Assembly (NCBI GenBank): GCA_032207245.1
Contig: CM063503.1
Coordinates: 64,249,066-64,313,065 of the forward strand
Direction of reading: 5' to 3'
DNA length: 64,000 nucleotides
From: Pardosa pseudoannulata
Taxonomy: Eukaryota; Arthropoda; Arachnida; Araneae; Lycosidae
This document shows, piece after piece, positions 1 to 46,222 of the stretch (within the stretch, counting starts at the first letter, position 1; the number at the start of each line of letters is the position of its first letter). Under the pieces are notes generated by a model that saw only the letters and a list, made by a program, of their open reading frames with translations, did not search any database and was not told the DNA's origin. The translations under genes and the position numbers were made by a program.

Positions 1-2697
1 AACCAGTATAGTAATATTTCCACTTTATATATATATATGCTCTCGCACATAAAGTCAATTTTTTTTTGTGGTTAAAGTTTAAAATAGTTGTATAACAAAT
101 TATTCAGCATTGTGGTACTCAATGATCTAATCACCTGGCGTACTAAATAAAACGCCACTCAGGTATGATGTCATGTTGTCAAGGTTAAACTTTGAACCGC
201 AGTTAATCTGATATGAAGCTTCCACTGCTGTTACTACCCATTTTATTCATCTAGTTATAATTAGCGTGAAAATGCTGTCTGGAACTTCTATTACTATGCA
301 AAAGATCTGATTTTATTTAAACAATATTTTCTACGCACTTTTATTATGACAACCGGGTGGCAGCTGAAAATATAAAATCAAAATATACCTACTTAATCCT
401 AGAACATTACCCCGTTTTTGTTAAACGTTGTTACTATTGTTACGTCTGCAAAACATCTTTCATTTTATGTACAAAGTTTTGTAACTAAATTAATAATTTA
501 CAAAATTTTTGTAAGATCTGTGTACGTTGTATATCATTTTTATAAATTTAAACTTAAGAGTTTTGAATCTTTGTATACATGCATTTTAAAGTGTAAGTAA
601 ATTAATCATATTAGCACTTTTACAATTTCTGAAAAATTAATTTATTTTCTTTGCTAGTTTTAAAAATATAATCTTGCGACTTAATTTTCATATATATCTA
701 CAAATTGTTTACCAGATACTCTTTATACAATAAAATGTAGCTTTGTATCGGTTTAGACTTGATTTTAGAATATGAAAATCAAATTTAAATTTAGAAAAAT
801 GTTATTTTTACCGAAAATTCGCCATACAGGCAGAACTTTTTCTATAAATTAACTATTCAACCTGTCGACAAAACAATACCCCAAAAGGTTAAAAATGGAT
901 GATAATATATTCCCAATAAGGCATTTAATAGATTAAAAAAAATTGGAAATTAATTAGCAAGGAACATTTTAAAAATGGATAAAAGGTTTCAGAAGATAGT
1001 ATTTAAAAAACATTATCTGGTTTTTAAAAAAAATTCAATGGGATTTATTTAGTTATACTTTAATGCATATGTGTACAAGATTTCATAACTTTAAATTAAA
1101 AAATTTACAAAACGTATTGTAACGTCCACCATCTCCTTCAAAAATCATATAGAAGTTGTTGTTATTCATTACGAGAAGAAGGGAACTACTCTACTTATAT
1201 ACTGCAATGTGCTCAACTTCCTTTGTCAGCTTCATAAGGAGGGGGCAGGAGGAGGTGGAGGAAAGGTTTTTGTGCGATAGCTAGGAAACAGTGTTTGAAC
1301 TCGGGGCTGACGTATAGCTATTTCAGTCGATTCAAAAATAGTATTGTTCGCCAGAAATGAGCAGTAACAGCTTTGCTTAAAATACTCATTTCGGAAAATG
1401 ATTCATGTTTTCGATGTTTTGAATGTAGAAAGGGTATTGTACATTTTATATTATTTTTAAAAAATGAAATAAAATGCTCCTTGAGTAAAGTCTCGTAGCC
1501 AGATTTTTTTAGAGGGGTGGGAGGGAACAGTAAATTCTATGCAGCTAATCAAGAAAATAAAAAATAAAACTACATATACTAGTGTTTATGTATATATTAC
1601 GAACGAGTATAACAAGACAGTTTATTGTACTGTATTAAATGATTGATTTATAAGCTTTTTTTAAATGGAAGTAAACATATGCGATATTTGTTTTTCGTCT
1701 CGCGGAATTACTAGTTTACGTAATTCAAAATCAAGAAGGTAGTAATTGCGTTATAAATGTTAACTTTATTTAAGTACTTTAAAAGGTAAAGTTAAATCTC
1801 AACAATGAATGCACATATGAGAAAATTGTATAATTACGGACAGGTTATCGGTATAGACTGTATAACGATAACTTGTGTATAATATTTTTATAGGTTCCTA
1901 CAGTATAAACAGATTTTTCTGTACACACTCGTGTATGTTCTGAGATATATCTTTGTTTTCGCGAATAGCAAAGATAACATTCTGGCATCATTCTTAGAGT
2001 AAAAAAAAGTGTTCAACCATCCAGGTTTAGTTAAGAGTAGCTATGTAAGACGTGTCATTTAGGTAGATTTCTAGAAATAAGTAGAAGACATAGAAATTTA
2101 TCGGTTAAATTCAGTTAAGGTGAAAAAAAAATGTTATTGGAGCGTTAAAAATCCTTTTTCACCTGGCTGAAATTTTGCCGTTATTATGATCTCTTCAAAA
2201 TTTGATGGTAACGGAACTCAAAGATTCTCCCTTGCTTATGACCCTGGCTTGTGGTAATTATACTCTTATACGTTATCGCCCAATTTTCATGGTTAGAAGG
2301 TAAATATTAAAGGCATATAAAAGTGAAAATGTACGATTGGCTACTGAATATATTACTCAGCATAAGAATCATAAGCATGCTGATGTACCCCCAGTACTTG
2401 TGTTTGTAATATCGTTCGTTATGCAAATGAAGAAATTAACCCCTTAAAAATAACGTATAGTTAGGTTTTAGACAAATGGAGGTAGATCAATATATTAATA
2501 TAGATGACATGTAAAAAGGTGGTATTCTTACTAAAAGGTTTTCAATATTTTTTGCCTATGTTATTTTACAGATAGAATTATTAGACACATCCTAGATAGT
2601 AATGTTATTCATAGGAAAGGAGAAAATGCTAAGATAATTGCATTGAGCTTTGCGTTCTCGTTAGCAACAATATTTATTCAATCGTTTACCTTTCATC

Positions 2698-2713
2698 CCC
2701 TGTCTAGACAGGG
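2698..2713. repeat. 16-base perfect palindrome
   Basis: CCCTGTCTAGACAGGG reads the same on both strands, in a somewhat GC-richer patch (2690-2870) of the upstream region. Function unknown. Confidence 0.6.
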
Positions 2714-3782
2714 ATTGAAAATTCGCGACACCTGTACTGTGTTTTGTCGTGGAACTGCTGGAGAGGAAGGAAGGGTGGTGGTCATGGTTTAAATATTCTT
2801 CATCCTACCGCATTCGTGAGCGGTGGTCTAATTTTCCCCCGACTTCAATCATGGTATCTTCAGATTGCAAATTTCAGTTCGCCCGTTTTATATGCGTAAA
2901 CTGTTTTTAACTACAATAATTCCATAAATTAAATTAAATGGTTATATACAGAAGTAATTTGTATTTGTAATCAAATGTTTTTCTGGAGTAAAAGAAGCGG
3001 TGTTTAAGAGCTATAATTAAAAAAATATATCTTTCAATATCGTAATTTTGGAGATATATGATATATGTGTGTGTGCGTGCGTGAGCGTGAGAGAGAAAAA
3101 GAAAAAATATTGATTATATAAGTGCGTCCAGTCTTTAAAATTTTGCGTTTAATGCACTATATATTTTTTCTTAATAACTTCATAATCTAAAGCATGTGTT
3201 TCTAACATTAGGTCCAATTAAAATTATGACAGTAGCTTGTAAACATTTTGATAGTATTTATTAATTTCTTGTCTAGATTAAAAAAAAAAAATCACTTAGG
3301 GAATAATTTGTTTAAACCCTACTGTATCATGTTTTTTGACTATAAAGAAACGTATATACACTTTTTAAAAGCAATTTCCTTTGTTGAAAGATATCGTAAA
3401 GCAATATATCACACATGCTTTTCTAATGCGACACAGACTAAATATTAGTGTTTTGAAAAAAATGCGAAAACTGGTGGTGCTAAACGTAAAACAATTTCCT
3501 GGTGAATAATTTTTACAGAAATTTATAGGTACTAAAAAGAGTGTATCCAATATTTAATATTTTTTTTTCCGGTTGTGAATTGTTAAAGTACTGGTGTTTT
3601 ATTTTGGTTTAATCTTGAAAAGTAAATTAATGAATTAAAATAGAATTCAAATGATGTAATATTATTCTCTAGTTTAACTGGTGGTAAACTGAAGCAGTTG
3701 ATCAGTTAGCATATTTTCGTTTTAAAAGTTTTATTTTCCCATTTTGTTTTAATGCTACATTTTTTAATTTTAAACTATGTCT

Positions 3783-3868
3783 AAATTGGCAAGCCAAAAA
3801 GGCTCCGCGGGCAAAATTAAATTGGAAGTGCATCTTATTTCGGCGGGCCGCACTGTATGCATGCATGC

Positions 3869-3923
<55 letters not shown>

Positions 3924-4083
3924 GTGAAAATTTGAAAATATTAAAATTTTTATTATTCATAAATCTACAATAAACAGTTATAATGATTAGTAAATCAATC
4001 GAATATTACGTCTACTGTAATAAATGAGTTATCTGTTTAATTTATATACATTTCGCTGTTGGCCGCCTTTTGGACACCCCTCA
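3783..4083. mobile_element. Possible hAT-like miniature element remnant
   Basis: The right edge on the minus strand reads GAGGGGTGTCCAAAAGGCGG, close to the CAGGGGTGTCCAAA-type ends common in hAT elements. The left edge has a partly similar tggcaagccaaaaaggctcc. GC-rich ends flank an AT-rich core with an (AT)n array. No clear 8-base target duplication, so the call is weak. Confidence 0.3.
3874..3920. repeat. (AT)n microsatellite
   Basis: About 23 AT units preceded by a short GCAT/GTGC tract. Confidence 0.95.
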
Positions 4084-4268
4084 GTTAAACTACGGGTATT
4101 TTGTTTTTATTTTATTGTTAAAAATAAACAAATGGAATAAAATAAATTTCAAACGATGCTAATTTTTATTTAACTTAACGTATTTTCAATGTGAAAGTCT
4201 AATTTTCCCTTTTTGATTTAATACTACATTAATTTTAAACTGTTTAAACTAACATTCTTTACAAACAT

Positions 4269-4364
4269 GTTATATTATGAATATTTCACCCCAATATCAT
4301 ATTATATTATGAATATTTCACCACAATATCATATTATATTATGAATATTTCACCATAATATCAA
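4269..4364 (+). repeat. 32-base tandem repeat, three copies
   Basis: The core gaatatttcacc recurs at 4279, 4311 and 4343, a 32-base period with ttatattat before and caatatcat after it. Copies differ by single bases. Confidence 0.85.
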
Positions 4365-5762
4365 CCACTGTGAAGTGATAAAATGAAACTTTTATGAAAA
4401 CTTTTGTCTCAAAGAAACTGGATTCTTTGGCGTTTTTTTTATTGCCCATATTGATTTCTGGAATATGAGATTATTTGCCCTAAATTTTAATCTATAAAAT
4501 TACAAAATGTATTTAAAGTAAAGTATATAAATAATAATTTGTCTTACCTTTCAATATAAATCTTAATTATCTATAACATTTTAAAGTTATCTCAAAATCT
4601 GTTCCTTGATATCTTGCTTTTTTACTTGTAATGCCATTGTAAGAATATTGAAACAATAATAAATAATTTTATTTATATATGTATAAAATTGTATTAATAA
4701 CTTATCACTGTGTAAAATTTATTACATATCTCAAACTTAATCTATGGCTTTTATAATACTATTAAATTGTGATACTCTTGAATTTGTCCAGGTTTTAAGC
4801 AATGTCTTGTTTTTAAACAAAAGTAAATACTTGAAAATAATTCACTCAGAATATATTAAAATTGTAATAATGGCATGTGCACAAGTATATAAAAGTGAAA
4901 GTAATAAGAAAGCTGTTAAAACTCAGCATTATCTAAATTCATTTTGTTAATGCATTACTATGAAATGTCTTTAATTTTTAAAAATCTGTTATTTTTCTAA
5001 TGCTTTAAAGGTAATCAGACATTCAGATATTTGAAACAAGGGAGAACTCATCACCCTTTTCATTGTAAAAGGGCATAATTTACATTTCCAGAAATAATTT
5101 AAAAACATAATTATTGAATAATTATTTGAAAATTTTTTCTTTTAATTTTTAACAGAGTAATAATCTGTAAGTGTCCAGTGATTAAAAAACATCTTTTTTG
5201 AAGTAATATTTTAAATATTTTGATTCTAACATATTTTTTATGTTTTAATTAAATTAAAAAAATTCTTATGTACTGGTGTCACTTAAATTTTCTGTCACAG
5301 GAAGCTCTGTTAATGTTTTGGTGTGTTTTTTTCTAGCCATCATTCTAAGTTGTATATTGATCATGAAAACTTCCAAATTCATCGTTTGTTTTGTAAAACT
5401 TTAGCAGTATTGATAATTTGGTGATTATTAGTAATTATTTTAAACTTCCCTTATTTTAAAAATTGAGATAAATGCATCCATTCTATTACAAAGGAACTCT
5501 ACATTGATTTATAGTTTAAATATTTTTTCTGTACTTTCATTGCCTTAAAAAAAAAAAAAAAAATGCAGTTGTAAATACTGTTTAGAAAAAAATTAAGTAA
5601 ATGTGTTATAAACTTGTTCATAATGTAAAATAACCAAGTAATTTTGGAGTGATCCTAAATAACTTTTTAAAATTGTAATACATTTTGTAATTTATTATCT
5701 GTTATTCTAAGCATTGTTTGAGATGGGAAGGGATGATACACTTTCTATTTTACATTATAATA

Positions 5763-5800
5763 CACTCACACACACACACCTACACACATGTATATATATT
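5763..5800. repeat. CA-rich then TA-rich simple repeat
   Basis: Short cacacacacac tract followed by acacatgtatatatat. Simple sequence only. Confidence 0.7.
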
Positions 5801-8262
5801 TAAATAAAAGGGTAAAATCAGTCTATATTTCTGTGATAGATGGTTATGGAATTGCATACTGGCAGCATTTTATCCACAAATAAGATATGCTATGCCAATT
5901 TAGATTTCTTGAAAAATATATTGCTGGAATTTAGGCCAAAATTCATATGCTTATAGCACATGCACTTTTGTGAACAAATAATACTTATTGCTATACTCTG
6001 AGAAGGATGCCATAACCTTTATGCACAACAATACAGATACTCTTGTTTCCTATTCAAATTAAAAAAAAAAAAGATGCATTTTCTGTGAAATAATAAATCT
6101 CTTCATTGATAGTCCTATTGCAATTTTTCTTTATTTGAGATTTTGCTTTAGTATCTACTACAGTTTTTAAACCCTAAAATTATATAGTTTTGCATGATGC
6201 ATTATGTTATTTGATCAATGCCTGACTTCTTTTTAGTGTTGCTATTTCTTATAAGCCTGTATTTATTATGAATGATTTTAAAGTATTTTCTAGATCTGAT
6301 ATATCTTTTCATTATTGAAAGTCATAGAATTACTTTTCTTTGTGTTTGTGTTTATACTGTATAAGTATATAATAACTTATATATCTGTCAATTTCGCTCT
6401 TTCCTTATTAAACTCTTTAAAAATTTTATAGTGTATTGTTTATCGTTTCCAATGTTATTTCCTTTGGGTTATGCTAATAATGTCAGTATTGCATTAAAAG
6501 AATTAATATTTTTAAAACTATTAGACACACATTGAAAATTGTATTAAAAGGTTTAATAGGGCTTACTAGATCTACAATAATGACTTAAAATAGCTAGAAA
6601 TTAAGCAGTTATAAAGATTCAAAATGTATAACTTTTGGGGAATTTAAAATTAGTTATTTAGATGTTAAGAAAGTAATAGCTAACTTATTAATTAAATATT
6701 GTACTTATACATATAGAAAACATGAAAATATTTTAGCATTTAACTTTTCTAACTGTTGCCTAACCATATTAAAGTTAAAATAAGTTGAAAAAGCTACCCT
6801 TTTAGTTTCTCCTGTTATTTGTATTTAGGGAAATGTTAAGATATTGGTTATGATTGATTGAATATCATTAGCGAGATCATGGGGAATTTAACAAGTATTT
6901 TTTAAAAACTTTATCTTAAAAATTACTGAAGCAAATTTTGAAGCTAACAAAGCTTTAGTTTCTTGTTTATTTTGTTTTGCCCATTGCCTTTGTACATTCA
7001 AATGGATGTTTCATTGATGGAATGAAACTTTTATTATAAGTGTACTTCAAAACATTTTGGTTTTTTTCTTAGAAAACTTTAGGCATTGCCATTATCTTTT
7101 ACTGTGTTTTTTTCCCTAGATTTTAAGAATGATGCATAAATATATGTTTATACAACAAAATTTATAGACAGTTTGGTTTTCGAATTTTCCATCTTTCCAT
7201 ATATGTATTGGTGAAATGTCCTGAGACATTGAACTATAAAAGGAATTTTTAAAAATTTATGATTAAGAGGATGGTATGGTTAAGAAAATAATTGCAATAA
7301 CAATGTTTATTTGTTATCAGCTTTTAGTTTTCTGGAAGGACCAACTTTTATATTGTATCAATATTATTTCCTTCCTTCCTTTGGTTTAAGGATTCAATAA
7401 AATTAATTTGATTTTGGGATAATATTCAAGGTAATATACGTAGATTTTTGTAATATAATATGAATTTTTTTAGACATTTAAATGAATAGATAAAATAAGA
7501 TTTAAAATTTTTAAAGAATGTTTTCATTAGGAATTGGTGTTTTGACTTCATACTGATTGTTTAATAGTTTCATTGTTTGTCTAAATGAAAACTATCAAGA
7601 TCCTTTGTTTTAAAGTACCTATACTGGATTTATATATTCTTATCATTGTTTGATAATTTTGAATGCATAATATTATTAAAGGGTAGTGGTCAGAAAGGTG
7701 ATAAATAATTTATAGGCTTGATAGTAAAGTAAAAGTAACCATTTTTAAAATTAAATTTTTTTTTTGTACCAGTTTAGTTTATTTACTAAACTTTTATTTG
7801 TAGTACTATTTTTTTTTTAAAGACAAATCATTTTTGCATATTTATTAATAAAAGTTACAAAACATTCATTCCCTTGGTTTTCATATTTTCCCCCAGTTTA
7901 TAAATGTTTTGTTTTCTTTAGGTAAAGAAGATAACTATTTTATGTATATATGGATTTTTATGCATAATTTTATGTAAATTCTGATATGTATTTCATGTAT
8001 ATAATGCTGTATTCATTAAGTGTTGTTTGATGAATAGAAATAAAGCAAGTAAATGTATTAACAAGTATAATTACATGCATATATTTACACTCATGATTAA
8101 AGGCAAATATTTTATTAATGTAAATATATGGTTATTGTAACTAATATTTTTACATTAATCATATAACTTATTCCACTAAGCATTTTCTCCAATTTCATAT
8201 TTATAATACACTTAAGAATATGAAACTCTAAAGAATGCTTGGTGGCTGAATTGATATTTTGA

Positions 8263-39336
<31,074 letters not shown>

Positions 39337-41273
39337 GTGGGGCTTTACTACCTCATCCATGATGAAAGGAATAAATATTTTATTCGTATGGCTGGCCTAT
39401 ATGGGTGTTGATGTCCGAGCCATCCAAGACCAACACTGCCACGATTTGCTTTGCAATCTTCAACCTTTCAAGTACAAAGTCATATGCTGAAAGATGGAGC
39501 TTTTCTCTGACTTTCAGGTCATAGATTGTGGTGTTTATAACTTATGGTACATCAAACATAATGCATCGCAAAACAGGTATAAAACTGTGAATTTATACAT
39601 CACAGTTCATAAAACATTCTGAATCTTGAAAAATGTTCTTTCATTTACAGGAATGACCAAAAGTCATAGTTCTATAATTATTAAAACTATGAACTACAGG
39701 AATCCTAAATTTTTTTTTTTAATATGAAGTAATCAAAACTTGGCACAGAGTCAGATTATGGTATAATCAATCTCAGGTTTTTGTGTGATTTCACTCAAGT
39801 TTCTGATCCATCTCACAGAACTCTTTAACAATTATTTAAAAGAAATACATTTCTCCTTTTTTAAATAGCTTTTTTTTGTGATGAAGTTGATCTGCTTTTG
39901 TGTCATTTTTGAAAATTTGCATTATATTAAACTTATGATTTAAATAATTTTAAAATTTGCTTGTAGCTTAAATATTTTAGATATTTGCTGAAGAGGTTTT
40001 CAAGTCTTGTTTTGCTTGAAAATACTAAAAATGGACATTAAACATAATGTAAATAATTGTATATATTTTTTATCAGAGACGTACCATTGATTTGTAAATT
40101 TATTTACTTGTATGTATTATGTAAATTTAATTCTTTTATCATATCTGTTTCAGTTTCGCAAAAATCTTAGCACAGTATATATTCATCTCATTGAATGCAT
40201 ATTTTTCATATTTTGAAATCCTGTTCAAGCGTTCCTATAAAATAGTGCATAAAATCTGTTTCAAATTTTTGTTTTACTTCCCAATAAAAGCATTTGATAA
40301 ACCAAAAGTAATTGCAAGGTAATTAAAATCCAAGTTATGTAAATCTTAAAGCAATTAATTTAAGTGTAAAGGCACTTATATGCAAATGATTTTAATGTGC
40401 AATACATTTTTCTATTGAATTTATTTTTAATTTACTGCTTTTATGTAAAATACTAAAATTTAAATAGCAAAAAGATTCAAAACAATTTGATCATTTACTT
40501 TGTTTATAATATTCATTTTCAGTCAGTTCTCCTGTAGTGTATTATTTTAGAGATCTCTTGACTGTGGGAATATAAAAGTTATGCTTATTAAAGCTACATT
40601 TGTTCCTAAAAGCATTGTAGTCAATGTGCCAACTGAGAAGTAAAATCGGCTGTCTGGAATTATCTATCAGTATTACTGCATTTGAATTGAGATTTTATAA
40701 AATGTTATGTCAAATAAAAAAAAGGTAAAGAAAAGTCAGTTTTGGGGATAATTTATAAGCATAATTATCACATAAGTATATGTGTGCATAATAGAAGGTT
40801 AAGCATTTCTAGTAAGAGAGTTTATGTATTTTTACAGTTTTGTGGTAAAACATAGGTATGGGAGAAATGAAGCTTAAATGGCTCTACTTTAGTATTGGTT
40901 TCTGCTCTTTAGAATATCTAGTCTTCCCTTATTTTTTCTCCAGTCCCATTATCTCTTCCAAAAATCTGTATTCAAATCAGCTCTCTTACTGTAAATTCTA
41001 TTATTATTTAACATTTCTTTTTAGTTTAGATATGTAACTGTAGTAAAATTTATTTGGAATCATGGTTATGAGATTCAGTCTTATTATTACTGATGTTCAG
41101 GTGAAGTTAAAAAAAAAGTTTTTAAAATTGTGCTAAACAAGCATTGTAAGAAAACTGACTGAAATATGTAATAATTTTTTATAAATGTTAATTTCATATG
41201 TTTCAGGTACTTACAATATTATAAAATTTAGGTACATAGGAATATTTTGTATAGTTTAATTACATTAAACTAA

Positions 41274-41274
<1 letters not shown>

Positions 41275-41305
<31 letters not shown>
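41275..41305. repeat. (AT)n microsatellite
   Basis: About 15 AT units. Confidence 0.9.
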
Positions 41306-41308
<3 letters not shown>

Positions 41309-42740
41309 ATTGTTTTTTGACTGCTATTAATAAATTAATTTAAGCAAATTTTGAGACTTCTTTCCTTTTTAAAGCAAAATAGGTTATTCCTAGGACAAAA
41401 TTGTTTTTACTTGTTTTAGTGCATTTTGCATTCATAACCTTTCATAAGTAAATATTATCAATGTATAAGCTCCTTCATATCTACCTATTCCCGTGGTTCT
41501 TTGACTTCTTAATGATAACATGTATGGCTTTTAGACTTCACAATGAAAATAAGAAAAAAAATGTTAATCCTTTTAATTCTAACCTAATATTATGTATAAT
41601 CTTCAGATCTTTTATTGTCAAAATTAGGAGCTGAAACCAGTGACAAAAATTATTTTTGTATGATGTGTAAATTCTGGTATCATTCGTTACCGGTGATAAT
41701 AATAAAGGGTGTCATAGTATGTATTTCCAATTTTCTCTAAATTGGAATATGTAAATGTTTAAAACATTTCTATGTTAAACTATTTTATCTTTTATGTTTT
41801 GTTTTAATTCTATTTGTTATTACTTATAAATTATATGTAAGTGTGACTATTTTACCTTGTGTTTTTTTAAAGTATTGTATAGTGTGTTTAAAAATACATA
41901 CATATATTACAAAGGTCTTAGTTTTTGCTGCTTGAGTATGCTTTTCCTTCTAATTGGTAAATGCTTGGTAAATTTAAGACATTTTATTTCTCTGAAATAG
42001 GTCAAAATTTCTTGTACATTTACTGTTTCTTTTATTAATTTATATTTTTAACTGTGCGGTATGCCATGACTTTTGGTCACAGTTGTAATCTGTAAATGGA
42101 AATTGTAACTGTTGATATTTGACTTTAATTTTCTTTTGTTTTGTAAAAAAATAATCTAATGTTTCTAATTGTAATTTTATGGATTCCATAATGATTGGAG
42201 TATTAATATGTTAAATATTGTTACTGAATATAAGTATAAAGCTATAGATACTTATCTTTCATCACTATATATGTGGGTTTTAAATGTAGGACTCTTAGTG
42301 ATGAATACTGAAGTACTTTCTCTGTGTGATATGTTATAAAAAATTTTTAAAAGGATTTTTTTATGCAAATGATTTGTATATAAAATATCTTTCTCTGTCT
42401 TGGCCTTCATATGAGACATTAATAAATCCAATCTTTAGTGGGTATTAATTTTTTCCCACTGTTATTCCCTGGTTTTCCATGTGTATACGATAAAGAGCAT
42501 TAATTTACTGCCACATATTTGACTAATCTTTTATATTTAAAATATTCTTAAATCAATTATATGTATTTGTGTTTTATGTGCTTTATATTTATTTTATTTT
42601 ATTGTTAACACTGTAGTGTATAATAATTTGTCTGTGAACTAACTAATGCCATATAATTGCTAGAAGTATTGTTATTGTTAAATATTTGTTATTCATTTAA
42701 GTATGTGAATGTTTATTAAATTATTATCATATATTTGTTT

Positions 42741-43002
42741 AGAGGTGCAAGGTATCTCTTCTCTCCTGTAAATGTGTTATACCTAATTAAGTTAATATTT
42801 ATGTATAATTAATTTATACATTTAAAGTCTAATATAGCTTTTACTCAGATATAATTTTTTTTATCCTTTTATAGAGATGCAAGGTATCTTCTCTCTTGTA
42901 AATGTGTTATACCTAACTAAGTTAATATTTGTGTATAATTAATTTAAGCATTTAAAGTCTAATATAACTTTACTCAGATATAATTTTTTATTCTTTTATA
43001 AA
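42741..43002 (+). repeat. 132-base tandem duplication
   Basis: Two adjacent units starting agaggtgcaaggtatctc (42741) and agagatgcaaggtatctt (42873). They share aaatgtgttatacctaa, ttaagttaatattt and actcagatataattttt. They differ at scattered bases, so the event is old. Confidence 0.85.
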
Positions 43003-43039
43003 TTTGCTGTAGGAACTGTGATCTTTCTATTTCAAACTA

Positions 43040-44015
43040 CAACAAATAAAAAAATATTGACGAAAATATTGAAGCATCACTGTGGATCGTCTACATTTTC
43101 CATATTCCATTCTAATTATTAACATTTACTAGTAAAAAAAAATTATTTCTAGATTTACTAACTCGACAACTACTAGTTTATATTTTATTTCTAGATTCAC
43201 TAATTCCCCTTGGGAGAATTTTTTGCTGGTTTATTCCGTGCTGTTTCTTTCCTTTAAAATATATATAATACAATTACTTATTCATTCTTCAATATAAAAA
43301 TGTAATACAACATAACTATCTAACAATGTCATATTTAATTTAATTTAATTTTACTTATTTTTATTGTGGATGAATTTTTTATTGTTTTTAAAATAAAATA
43401 TTTTGATAATTTATGACAAAAATGTTTAAGCATCATTAAGCATCTTGTTTTTCCATAATCAATTGTAATTATTGACAGCTAGCAAAAAACCCTTTTTTTT
43501 AGACAAATTTTAGTTTGGGTTAATTCTTTGCTAATTTTTCCCTTTTAATACACACACACACACACACATATATATATATGAGAATATTATTTATTAATTT
43601 TTTAATTTAAAAGTATTACAACATAAATATCTAACAGTATCTTATTTTAATATCATTTTGCTCATTTTAATTGTGTGGAAATTTTATTTTTTTTTTTTTA
43701 AATAAAATGTCTTGATATTTTTGACAAAAAAAAAAATTTAAGCATCACTATAAATTTAATTTTTTCATGATCCATTCTATTTAATGACAATTACCCAAAA
43801 TATATTAAATTTATATAATTACTAGTTTTTGTTGCATGAATATTTTCTGGGTCATTCTGTGTTAGGTCTTTCTTTAAAATATGATACTATTATCTATTCA
43901 TACATTTATTTATAAGTAGTAAACCATAATTATCTAACAATGTCATATTTTATTTAATTTTTTTATTGTGGATGATTTTTTTTGTTGTTTTTTAAGTAAA
44001 ATGTCCTGACAATTT
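43040..44015 (+). repeat. Degenerate tandem repeat, period about 300-312
   Basis: Landmarks recur in order: ctaacaatgtcatat at about 43319, 43632 and 43935, ttgtggatgaatttttt, aataaaatgtcttgata, and tttaagcatcac with gatccattctaat. About three and a half units, with indels and many substitutions. Confidence 0.7.
43549..43579. repeat. (CA)n(TA)n microsatellite
   Basis: cacacacacacacacaca followed by tatatatata, inside the 300-base tandem repeat. Confidence 0.85.
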
Positions 44016-46051
44016 AGTTAATATATTCTGTCCTCCATTTTAATATTTATCTATGTTCACTGTTAAAACTATTTATGAAAATATGTTTTGAATGCAATGA
44101 ATTTATTTATTCAGGAAGTAATATTTATATTAACTCATATTTAATCATTTGTCTGATGTTTTTTAATATTGTTAACCAGGTGAAAGCTATATAGTCATCT
44201 GACTTTGTTGCTGTGTAGTCTGAAATATGAAGGGTGAATGTATGATTTTTAATTCATATAGCTCTGCAGTTTTGCATTTTGGTTTCTTAATGCTTTTAAT
44301 GCTGTAATTTATAGCATAGTTTTCAAAACGTAAAGTTAGTTATTATTGAAAGTTTATTATAATAAACTTGTATTTTCTCACACCCTTTTTGAATTCATGC
44401 TTTCCCATGCTGATTTTAAATCTGCTGGCACAGTATTAATGTCTCAACATGACAGGATTTGAAAGCTTGAAACTTGTAAATACTTTAAATAAATAATGAT
44501 ATATAAATAATTTTGTACATAGGAAAACAAATGGATGAAAACTAAAACATGCTAATGTACTTTCCCTTATGAATATAATAGTTAAGTCATACAGGCATTT
44601 ATTTCATAAGGGTGGTAGTTGTAGTATGATCATTGTTCAATCGATCATTTCTGTCAAGGCAATTCAGACACTACTCATTTCATGCATAACACATTTTCTG
44701 CAGGTTCAGTCCATACATACTCCCTTTTTTGTTTCTTTTTTAATATAAAGTCACACATTATTCAACCAAAGCACAATTTAGTTAACTCATGTCATTTGTG
44801 GAAGTCTTAAAAGAACTGATTGTAACTTCACCATCCCAATTTTTTTATTTTATTTGAGCAGGTGTAAGATCAAATGCACCAATGACATGAATTAGTTGAA
44901 AGAAGTGAAGATTCTGTACTGTTTATTACCATGTGTCACAGCAACTAGTCTTTTTCAGGAATTTTTTTCCTTGTATATGTATACACGCCATGGACAAGAG
45001 AACTATAAATTTAATATTTCCTTGTATTTAATTGGTATAGCATGTAGAATGGCTACTGGATGAAAATATCTTTGTGTATTATGGTTCCGATTTTGTGGTT
45101 GCTTTGTTTTCATAGCTGTTGCTGGTTAACAGCTATACTAATAAGTTGATGTGAATAGCTGAATGTAATTAGTTTCAATTACAGCAGAGAGTGTCAATAT
45201 ATACAATGTAGTGTTCTTTTATTTCATTATATTTATTCTTTTCCCTATTTGTTCTTAGTGACTTCTCTCTTTATTTACACCAATTTCATACTGATATAAA
45301 AATGCATCCAATTTTCTGATTATATTGTAGTCAGTCTTCTGTGATTTTCTTTTCTTTTCTTCAACAGTATAGCTAATCATTTTTTTAAATACGTATTTGT
45401 GTTCATATGGTCAGTCAAATTGAAATGTGCTTATTGTTCAATTTTAGTCTGAAATTGCTGTTCTTGTAGTAAATGTGGTACTTGCAGTATGAAGGAGGAT
45501 AATGCTTTGTTTGTTGAAAATTTGTGAAAGTATTTTGAAGAGAGCTTGTAAAAATCTAAAGGTGTGTAACTGATATGTAAGATAAAAACAGAAATTTCAT
45601 GAGTTCTCATGATATTTGCTTGAGCCAAGTTTTCTTGTTTAATATTTTTGTAATTTTTAAAGAATCAAATGTTATTAAAACATCACTGTAATACATAAAA
45701 TATTTTCAATTGCTTAAAAGTAGATTTATTGATAGCTTCTTAATTGTCCGGTGTGCATAATTTAAATTTTAACTTTTTTTTTTTTTGGTACACACTGATG
45801 TATTTCCTCTCCCCCCAAATTTAGAAAAATGTTGAATAGTTCTGTGTGAGAGGAAAGGATATTTATGAATTATTGTTGTTTTATATATATTTTTCTCTTA
45901 TGTTCCCAAACCAATTTTATTGCAAAAATATACTTAAATCACCAGAATTATTATGATTATGTATATCAAGTAATGGGCTGCATAAATTTGTCCTAATCTG
46001 GGTAAAAGATCTTATAACATTAGTCATCAGTGTGTATATAGTATAAATTCC

Positions 46052-46222
46052 TTTATTCTTTTGGCCAAATGGGTAGAGTGTTGCTCTTTACCAGAGTTCA
46101 TGGATTCTAATCTCATAGCTAGTATGGATGTTTGTAGCTTTCCAGAATCAGCTGTAAGCAATAGACCCCAGTCTTAACTTGCATAGCTAAAAAGTAGACT
46201 GTACTATTCCAAACTATTTATT
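46052..46222 (+). mobile_element. Worn tRNA-derived SINE (main family)
   Basis: Recognised from TGGCCAAATGGGTAGAGTG (A box), gattctaatctcatagctag (decayed B box), gtagctttccagaatcagct and gtagactgtactattccaaa. Many substitutions; no clear target duplication. Confidence 0.75.
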
